The notes under the pieces: model-generated | The model's database searches: none | What the model was told of the DNA's origin: nothing | Seen by the model: the letters and a program-made list of their open reading frames with translations, nothing else | From: Chrysochromulina tobinii | Lineage: Eukaryota > Haptophyta > Prymnesiales > Chrysochromulinaceae | DNA: 12,431 bases | Direction of reading: 5' to 3' | Assembly: GCA_001275005.1 (NCBI GenBank) | Contig: JWZX01002172.1 | Location: forward strand, 1 to 12,431 | Position numbers and translations under genes: made by a program | Shown: positions 7,704 through 12,431 of the stretch, one piece after another | Position numbering within the stretch: position 1 is the first letter of the stretch | Layout: each line of letters begins with the position of its first letter

Positions 7704-9275
7704 ATGGCACTCGGGAGCAGGAGTGCCCTCGCGCTCGTCGCCGCTGCGTCACTTGCCCTGCTCTGCGGCTTCGAATACACGGCGGACACCCTCGGCGGCA
7801 CTTCGGTCCGTGGCCTCGCGCAGAAGCACTGGTGGAAGCAGAGGCAGCAGTGGAGACGCCGGCATGAGAGGTATGAGAGATTTCTTGACAAGCAAAACGG
7901 GCTGCAGGAATCTAGGCATCTGCCGTATGCCAAGCGCGTGACACAGCTTGTGCAAGTGGAGGCTGAAAACCAGTTCCTGACGAAGGCCAAGGAGGTGGCG
8001 GCGGAACAGCAGGGAGATGGAAGTGGTGGCGCTCCGTGCATCGATACGGTCATCACGGTGACCACCACCATTTGGGGCAACGAGGTCGGCATCAAGATCG
8101 ATGACGCTGAGCTCGTCGTGCAGGGCACGCTGAAAAACAACCAGGAGTACAAGTTCAACATGTGCCTCAGCGCCGGTACGCACGTAGCGAAGCTCGAGGA
8201 CTCCTACGGCGACGGCTGGCACGGCAGCTACATGTCCGTCGGCGGCGTCGACTACGGCAAAGAATTCCTCAGCGGAGCGGTGTCGATGATCACGTTCTCT
8301 GCATCGTCGTCGTGCGTCGAGACGACTATGACGGTGACTACTACGGCAGGGGGGTTTGAGATGGGTCTCAAGATCGATGATATCGAACTTGTCGCTCAGG
8401 GCTCACTGGCCAACGACCAAGTGTACACGTTCACGATGTGCCTCAGCATTGGCCTACACACAGCCGCGCTCCTGGACTCATACGCCGACGGATGGCATGG
8501 CGGTTACCTGACCATCAACGGCGTCGACTACGGGAGGGACTTTTTAACGGGGACGGTGGCGACGCATCAATTCACAGTCTCGTGCGTCTCTACCACCATG
8601 ACTGTCACAACCAAGAGCTGGGGCCCCGAGATCGGGCTCACAATCGACGGGACCGTAATCATCGCAGAGGGCTCGCTGTACAACTTCCAGGTGTACACCT
8701 ACACGGTGTGCCTCAGCAGCGGCTCGCACGAAGCGAATCTCTTGGACTCATACGGCGACGGCTGGCACGGCGGGTTTCTGACGATCGGCGGCGTCGACTA
8801 TGGCAAAGAGTTCCTCACAGGGACGATGAGCACGCACACATTCTATGTCGGGTGCATCGACACGCTCATGAAGATCACCACGACGACTTGGGGGTCAGAG
8901 GCGGGGCTCGCGATCGATGGCAACGAACTCGCCGCACAGGGGTCGCTGTCTAACTATCAGGAGTATACGTACACGGTTTGCCTTAGCCCCGGCGTGCACG
9001 AGGCCAACCTGTTGGACTCATACGGCGACGGCTGGCATCACGGCTACCTGACGATCAACGGCATTGACTATGGGAGAGACTTCCTAACTGGGACGTCGCA
9101 GGTGCACACGTTCAACGTCGGAGGACCCGCGACAGGAGCACCAGTGACACAGCCCGAGCCCTCGACGACGCCGCTGCCGCCGCTCGAGCCATCGCCCACG
9201 CCCGAGCCCTCGACGCCGACGCCGTCACCATCGCCGTTGCCGTCGCCCTCGCCGTCGCCTTCGCCACATAAATGA
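7704..9275 (+). CDS. Tandem paralogue 3: secreted/anchored protein with four SYGDGWHG repeat units and Ser-Pro tail
   Basis: The protein has 523 residues with the same plan as paralogue 2: hydrophobic segment 7-22, basic segment KHWWKQRQQWRRRHER (41-56), a short unrelated linker (about 62-111), units starting at Cys112, 204, 294 and 384 (spacing 92, 90, 90), and a Pro-rich tail (about 475-523) ending PSPSPSPHK. Unit 2 has D-S-Y-A-D-G-W in place of the Gly, and unit 4 has the W-H-H-G variant. The identical unit spacing and shared unit-4 variant show that copies 2 and 3 come from whole-gene duplication of a four-unit ancestor. The start is the conserved MALGSRSA methionine; an open frame runs upstream to 7557 but is not needed. 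An extracellular, possibly calcium-dependent structural or binding role is inferred from the architecture only. Confidence 0.85.
   Translation: MALGSRSALALVAAASLALLCGFEYTADTLGGTSVRGLAQKHWWKQRQQWRRRHERYERFLDKQNGLQESRHLPYAKRVTQLVQVEAENQFLTKAKEVAAEQQGDGSGGAPCIDTVITVTTTIWGNEVGIKIDDAELVVQGTLKNNQEYKFNMCLSAGTHVAKLEDSYGDGWHGSYMSVGGVDYGKEFLSGAVSMITFSASSSCVETTMTVTTTAGGFEMGLKIDDIELVAQGSLANDQVYTFTMCLSIGLHTAALLDSYADGWHGGYLTINGVDYGRDFLTGTVATHQFTVSCVSTTMTVTTKSWGPEIGLTIDGTVIIAEGSLYNFQVYTYTVCLSSGSHEANLLDSYGDGWHGGFLTIGGVDYGKEFLTGTMSTHTFYVGCIDTLMKITTTTWGSEAGLAIDGNELAAQGSLSNYQEYTYTVCLSPGVHEANLLDSYGDGWHHGYLTINGIDYGRDFLTGTSQVHTFNVGGPATGAPVTQPEPSTTPLPPLEPSPTPEPSTPTPSPSPLPSPSPSPSPHK
8037..9128 (+). repeat. Four coding repeat units (about 90 codons each) in paralogue 3
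   Basis: The units begin at the Cys codons at 8037, 8313, 8583 and 8853. Units at the same position in paralogues 2 and 3 share length quirks, such as the SSSC ending of unit 1 and W-H-H-G in unit 4. Confidence 0.85.
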
Positions 9276-9930
9276 GGAAGGGAAAAGGAGGCACGCGAGA
9301 CGCGTTCGAGAGTCCGCGAGTTAGGCCGCGAGCAGTCACAAAAGCATGTGAGAGTGGCACACCGAGCATTCTGAGTGACCCTGTGTCCTGTACGTTCATC
9401 CCGAGCATGACACTTGGTTTTGTGCCTGTGTGCCAGGACCAGGGAGTGCTTGTTCGCAGGGAGGAACACGGGGTGTGCACAGAGGGTCCTTCCTTTCGTT
9501 TGCTGCGCGGAGTGTACTTTTCAGTACATGTACGTGCGCGTGCGGTGAAAATAGAGTGGCGCTCCGCTGTTCGAATCGAATGGTTGTGACGGCTCGGTCT
9601 CTGCAACTCTCACTCCGAGCTCTGTAGAGCTCGGCCACACACGTCTTTTGCACTTTTGACTTTTGAGCCATAAAATGAAGCATCTGCCCGAGTGATCACT
9701 GATCAGTCGGTGCGCCCCTAAAGCTCGCGGGATCGGCGTCATCTCCGCATGCGAACGCGGCACGCCGCCCGTTTGAGTTATCCGACTTGGTGTGGGGATT
9801 CATATAATACGTTAGTACTTAGTACATAAAAATAATTGTACATTGTCAGATACATGCACATAGTACGATATAGCGATATAGCAGACAGACATACGCGAAC
9901 ACCACTCTGTGGTCTGTGTGGTAGAACGCT
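9276..9930. other. Non-coding region after the paralogue cluster
   Basis: No frame here has coding character. It holds a strong hairpin at 9615-9634 (listed separately) and an AT-rich patch at about 9795-9890. That patch has repeated TAGTAC/GTAC words and GATATAGC twice in a row, and its composition contrasts sharply with the GC-rich surroundings. From 9895 the sequence passes into GA/TC-rich inverted repeats. Confidence 0.5.
9615..9634. repeat. Perfect 9-bp stem hairpin
   Basis: CCGAGCTCT and AGAGCTCGG flank a 2-nt GT. The hairpin is isolated, 340 nt after the stop of paralogue 3. It could be an RNA processing or end signal, or an unrelated palindrome. Confidence 0.7.
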
Positions 9931-10060
9931 GAGTGAGAGTGAATGAGAGAGTGAGAGTCACTCTGACTCAGAGGCTCAGAGCTCTCTCTCAGTCACTCTC
10001 AGTCACAGATTGAGGGAGAGAGAGAGAGAGAGTTCCATGGAGTTCTCTCTCACTCTAGAG
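9931..10060. repeat. GA/TC-rich imperfect inverted-repeat block
   Basis: A 21-nt arm at 9931-9951 matches the reverse complement of 9984-10004 with two mismatches. A smaller GAGTCA/TGACTC pair is nested between them. A GA run at 10017-10031 then faces TTCTCTCTC at 10043-10051 around CCATGG. CTCAGT and GAGTGA words recur, resembling the core of the arrays at 10379 and 12241 in degenerate form. Confidence 0.7.
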
Positions 10061-10158
10061 CGCTGTGGCGTTTGTGCGATAGAGTATCCTGTGTGTATCC
10101 AGAGCCGCAAAGACACACCACGTGAATCCGAGGGCACCACAGTGGGCGTTGGAACTCA

Positions 10159-10172
10159 GTTCAAGTTCAAGT
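10159..10172 (-). repeat. GTTCAA x2, inverted partner of the TTGAAC array
   Basis: Two GTTCAA copies are the reverse complement of the units at 10235-10270. The word GGAACTCAG occurs at 10151-10159 and again, in direct orientation, at 10273-10281, so the pair looks like the two ends of a small symmetric structure of about 130 bp. Confidence 0.7.
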
Positions 10173-10234
10173 CATATTACACTGTACTTCATAAACAACA
10201 GACAACCTAGCGGAAGCCTATCGAATGTGCTCTC

Positions 10235-10270
10235 TTGAACTTGAACTTGAACTTGAACTTGAACTTGAAC
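10235..10270 (+). repeat. Six perfect TTGAAC hexamers
   Basis: The array has six uninterrupted copies, followed by a degenerate TTGGAAC. It lies in non-coding DNA about 110 bp before the palindromic array. Confidence 0.95.
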
Positions 10271-10344
10271 TTGGAACTCAGTCTCAGTTTGGAGCTTCGA
10301 ATGTTCACGTGAAGTTCGAATTCACGACTAGGAAGGTCGGAGGT

Positions 10345-10374
10345 ACCAACCCAAAGGGACAGACCAACCCAAAG
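10345..10374. repeat. Direct repeat ACCAACCCAAAG x2, bordering array 1
   Basis: ACCAACCCAAAG occurs at 10345-10356 and 10363-10374, 18 bp apart, and the first palindromic core starts 4 bp later. It marks the left edge of the array and might be the end of a larger repeated element. Confidence 0.75.
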
Positions 10375-10378
10375 TTGT

Positions 10379-10637
10379 CTCAGTGAGGCACGATTCCCGC
10401 CTCAGTGAGTCGTTAAAACCGTCTCACTGAGGCGGGGAAATCCGACTCACTGAGGCGGAAAACTGTCTCACTGAGTGGGAAAACTCTCTCAGTGAGCCGG
10501 AATTCTGTCTCAGTGAGGCGGAATTCCGTCTCACTGAGCCGACTTTCCGACTCACTGAGACGCATCACGTGGCTCAGTGAGCCGACTCACTGAGTCGGCT
10601 TTCGTGCTATGTGGCATGTGGAGCGCGCCTCAGTGAG
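10379..10637. repeat. Palindromic array 1: twelve CTCA[C/G]TGAG cores at about 21-22 bp
   Basis: Exact cores start at 10379, 10401, 10423, 10446, 10467, 10488, 10509, 10530, 10551, 10573, 10586 and 10629. Most gaps are 21-23 bp; the exceptions are 13, and 43 (two steps). CTCACTGAG and CTCAGTGAG are reverse complements of one another, so only the central base gives direction. Spacers are variable but often approach CGGAATTCCG, which is itself palindromic. One core is extended to GCCGACTCACTGAGTCGGC (10581-10599). The array ends 56 bp before the ATG at 10694. Possible roles are a binding-site array for a protein (promoter, origin or segregation site) or a minisatellite. Confidence 0.92.
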
Positions 10638-10693
10638 CCACGCAGGCACCCGCACAGGGATCCTGATCCTCGTATCCTTGATCTTCTCATCAC

Positions 10694-11251
10694 ATGTCGA
10701 TGGCTGCGCTGGAGCCATCGGACGCTGCGCCGCCGCGCCGGGTGGAGCGCGGCGGGTATAGCGAAGTGGACGTGCGCAAGGCGCTCTTGTACCATCTCGC
10801 GCATGTCGAGCAGGGCATTGCGCCGCCGACCCCATGGTTCGTCGCACACAAGAAGCTCGGGGTGCCCGCCATGTACGAGCCGGTACGCGCGTGTGTGCTG
10901 TCCTTCCGTGTGCGGACCTGCGGCGGCGACGCCCATCCGGGTGCTGCCCTGCGCCACCCCTGCCGTGGCGCGCGCGCGCGCTTTTCGTGCGTGTGGGCCC
11001 GCCCCAACCCGTGTGCTGAAGCGCTCGTTGCTCTCGGGCACGCCTGCGCACAGCTCAAGAACGCGTGGGCGGCGATCGAGAAGATGTCAGCCGACGCGCG
11101 GCGCGCCGCGATCGCCGCGTACGAGCTGCCGCGAAAGGGCGGCGCGAAGAGCAGCATCAAGATCTTCAGCGACGAGGAGGAGGTCACGCAGCTGCTGCTC
11201 GACGGCTGCAAAGGCCGCACCGCTAGCCCATCGGGCTCGATGCCGGTGTAA
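10694..11251 (+). CDS. Unrecognised small protein between the two palindromic arrays, probably two exons
   Basis: The frame is open throughout and gives 185 residues unspliced. The ends look like real protein: an N-terminal part with KALLYHLAHVEQGIAPPTPWFVAHKKLGVPAMYEP and a helical part LKNAWAAIEKMSADARRAAIAAYELP, then an acidic SDEEE. The middle (about residues 64-120) is Arg/Cys/Gly/Pro-rich and looks like translated intron. Removing 10883-11053 (GTACGC...GCACAG, 171 nt, phase 0) gives 128 residues and joins the two credible parts. The start is the ATG at 10694, with a second in-frame ATG two codons on. It sits immediately after array 1, whose repeats may act as its promoter. I recognise no family. 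Confidence 0.55.
   Translation: MSMAALEPSDAAPPRRVERGGYSEVDVRKALLYHLAHVEQGIAPPTPWFVAHKKLGVPAMYEPVRACVLSFRVRTCGGDAHPGAALRHPCRGARARFSCVWARPNPCAEALVALGHACAQLKNAWAAIEKMSADARRAAIAAYELPRKGGAKSSIKIFSDEEEVTQLLLDGCKGRTASPSGSMPV
10883..11053 (+). other. Putative 171-nt intron, length divisible by three
   Basis: It begins GTACGC and ends CTGCGCACAG, a fair acceptor. Its composition resembles the YIPF6 intron (GTG, CGCG and CCC words). Because the length is a multiple of three and has no stop, retention would add 57 residues and not truncate the protein. The call rests on composition and consensus only. Confidence 0.45.
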
Positions 11252-11433
11252 GGTACTAAGTAAGGTGTTAGTAAGGTGTCGCCGGTGTTCTAGCATTCTT
11301 CTCTTCGTTGTAGTAATTCACGTTGTATTAATAGCATACAGACTCTCGTCATACTCTCATCACAGGGTCTCTACGTAGGTTGGGCGGCTCATGGCAGATG
11401 CCAGACATGCCAGCACGCCAGCACGCGCACGAC

Positions 11434-11620
11434 ATGAGGCGACCACATGGTGTGTGGATCTCGGTGCATCTTTCGCACCGCGAGCTCGAGCCGAAGTGAC
11501 TGTAGGCTGTCCGATAGCAACGTAGATCGCCTCGGAGTGCTCGGCAGTTCAGTTCAGTTCAGAACTGAACTGAACTGAACTGAACTGCTCGCCACGCCGC
11601 TCTATGCACTTGTAGCCCAC
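11434..11620. repeat. Direct repeat copy 1, interrupted by a pentamer palindrome
   Basis: It matches 11655-11796 over its whole length, including ATGAGGCGACCACA, the stretch GCACCGCGAGCTCGA and GACTGTAGGCTGTCC, but contains about 48 bp of extra sequence (the GTTCA/TGAAC palindrome). Read on the minus strand, the matching frame gives AEHSEAIYVAIGQPTV against AEHVEALYFAIGQPTV in copy 2. Confidence 0.8.
11545..11587. repeat. Palindromic pentamer insertion (GTTCA/TGAAC)
   Basis: A 16-nt arm at 11545-11560 is the exact reverse complement of 11562-11577 around a single A, with two further AACTG copies to 11587. TGCTCGGC (11538-11545) and TGCTCGCC (11586-11593) flank it, as expected for a target-site duplication at a point where copy 2 of the direct repeat is uninterrupted. 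Confidence 0.85.
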
Positions 11621-11654
11621 CAGCTCAGGCACATCACACTACACGGCTGACGGG

Positions 11655-11796
11655 ATGAGGCGACCACAGTGTGTGTGTGGATCTTGGGTGCCTCTGTCGC
11701 ACCGCGAGCTCGAAACGGGGCGACTGTAGGCTGTCCAATAGCAAAGTAGAGCGCCTCGACATGCTCGGCACGCCCACTCGTGCACGCGTAGCCCAC
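11655..11796. repeat. Direct repeat copy 2, uninterrupted
   Basis: This is the partner of 11434-11620 at an offset of about 221 bp on the left side. Its minus-strand frame (part of an open frame at 11602-11904) reads VDVDILVRQYITNAHASK, then LPVGYACTSGRAEHVEALYF, then AIGQPT, which looks coding but matches nothing I know. Confidence 0.75.
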
Positions 11797-11989
11797 AGGC
11801 AAATTTCGACATTCTTGCAAACAGAGCTTGCTCGCGTGCGCGTTGGTGATGTATTGTCGCACGAGAATGTCGACGTCGACTGAAGAGCCGCTGCGAGGCA
11901 GCATCAGAGCAGCAGGAACCGCCGTCGTTAGCGACCCGGCATGCCGCCGAAGGTGTCGCAGAAAACATGTCGTAGTTCCATCGAAGGCT

Positions 11990-12184
11990 TCATACTGTGC
12001 CGAGCTCGTGCTCGCGCACCTCCAAGAAGCAGTTGGGCACCGCTTGAATGATAGCCTTTACGCGCGCATCAAGGGACTTGGCGGCTCCCACCACGCGCGC
12101 GGACGCCATCTCGACCCGCGCGTGAAAGACGCGCACCTTGCCCACGGCGCCGGCGAACGAATCCGTCGGCGATCTCGGAATGAA
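11990..12184 (-). CDS. Coding-like exon, probable C-terminal part of an unknown gene
   Basis: Read on the minus strand, this frame gives FIPRSPTDSFAG, then VGKVRVFHARVEMASARVVG, then AAKSLDARVKAIIQAV, then PNCFLEVREHELGTV and a TGA. Third codon positions are strongly G/C and the residue mix is that of a helical soluble protein, unlike the shadows around it. An ATG at 12109 gives a 39-residue C-terminal piece. The frame also continues upstream, but into AT-rich DNA and the palindromic array, which is unlikely to be coding. An acceptor after the ATATATATATTTCGGGGAG tract near 12187 would make array 2 part of an intron. Another option is a donor (GAG|GTGCGC or ACA|GTATGA) near the end that continues into the frame at 11640-11904. 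No family is recognised. Confidence 0.4.
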   Translation of the reverse strand, partial: FIPRSPTDSFAGAVGKVRVFHARVEMASARVVGAAKSLDARVKAIIQAVPNCFLEVREHELGTV

Positions 12185-12194
12185 TCTCCCCGAA

Positions 12195-12235
12195 ATATAT
12201 ATATGTAACGTAATTAAATACGTATAACAGAAAAT
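12195..12235. other. AT-rich patch beside array 2
   Basis: An AT dinucleotide run followed by TAACGTAATTAAATACGT forms a sharp local drop in GC directly before the second palindromic array. It would melt easily, which fits an origin or promoter, but may also be simple repeat decay. Confidence 0.5.
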
Positions 12236-12240
12236 GAGTC

Positions 12241-12431
12241 CTGAGTGAGTCGGAATTTCCATCTCACTGAGGCGGAATCTCGGCTCACTGAGTGAGAATT
12301 CTCACTCAGTGAGCGGCTCACTGAGTGAGAATTTCTGCCTCAGTGAGTCGGAATTCTGCCTCACTGAGACAGTTTTCTGTCACACTGAGGTGGATTTTCC
12401 CACTCACTGAGACAGATATCCGTCTCAGTGA
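12241..12431. repeat. Palindromic array 2: at least ten CTCA[C/G]TGAG cores, cut by the window end
   Basis: Cores start at 12241 (one mismatch), 12263, 12284, 12305, 12317, 12339, 12360, 12381 (one mismatch), 12403 and 12424 (cut). Spacing is 21-22 bp with one gap of 12. The same AATTC-type spacers occur as in array 1, so the two arrays are copies of one kind of sequence about 1.6 kb apart. The true end lies beyond the window. Confidence 0.92.
12283..12314. repeat. Perfect 32-bp palindrome inside array 2
   Basis: The sequence from 12283 to 12314 equals its own reverse complement, centred on GAATTC and containing one CTCACTGAG and one CTCAGTGAG core as its arms. Part of the same pattern, CGGCTCACTGAGTGAGAATT, is repeated at 12314-12333. 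Confidence 0.93.

Noticed and set aside
9540-9620. tRNA-like GTTCGAATC loop word
   Set aside because: No pairing T-stem, acceptor stem or anticodon arm can be drawn around it.
11828-12208. Plus-strand frame of 126 residues
   Set aside because: It is antisense to the more coding-like minus frame at 11990-12184 and is rich in Arg/His/Ala without pattern.
10379-12431. CRISPR-like regular repeats
   Set aside because: Repeats are only 9 bp with 12-13 bp spacers, spacers resemble each other, and the setting is eukaryotic with no cas genes.

Overview
The window looks like nuclear DNA from a photosynthetic, GC-rich unicellular eukaryote. The reasons are a plastid fibrillin with a lumenal-type leader, a Golgi Yip1-family gene split by a clear 130-nt GT-AG intron, divergent genes with no operon structure, no bacterial ribosome-binding pattern, and secreted proteins with Ser-Pro tails. 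A haptophyte or another secondary-plastid alga is my best guess. That guess is inference; nothing in the sequence fixes the taxon.

Layout. From 1 to 3915 lie four housekeeping-type genes: a PAP/fibrillin (minus, 5' end unresolved), a YIPF6 homologue (minus, two exons), a small protein with two copies of an FC-x2-H-x8-C motif (plus, divergent from YIPF6), and a probable AIRIM/C1orf109-like ribosome maturation factor (minus). From 4162 to 9275 are three tandem paralogues on the plus strand. Each has a hydrophobic N-terminus, a strongly basic KHWWKQRQQWRRRHER-type segment, a linker that differs in every copy, two or four units of about 90 residues carrying D-S-Y-G-D-G-W-H-G, and a (Ser-Pro)n tail. 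They look like secreted or surface-anchored modular proteins. Their 5' ends are far more alike at the nucleotide level than the rest, including a 104-nt block with no differences between copies 2 and 3.

From 9276 to the end the DNA becomes repeat-rich. It holds GA/TC inverted repeats, TTGAAC hexamers with inverted partners, a palindromic pentamer insertion inside one copy of a direct repeat, and two arrays (10379-10637 and 12241 to the window end) of a 9-bp core, CTCA[C/G]TGAG, spaced mostly 21-22 bp. The cores alternate with partly palindromic spacers resembling CGGAATTCCG. Between the arrays lie one unrecognised plus-strand gene, probably with an intron, and coding-like sequence on the minus strand.

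The most noteworthy items are the helically phased palindromic arrays and the homogenised 5' ends of the tandem repeat-protein family. No CRISPR array, rRNA, tRNA or recognisable transposase was seen.
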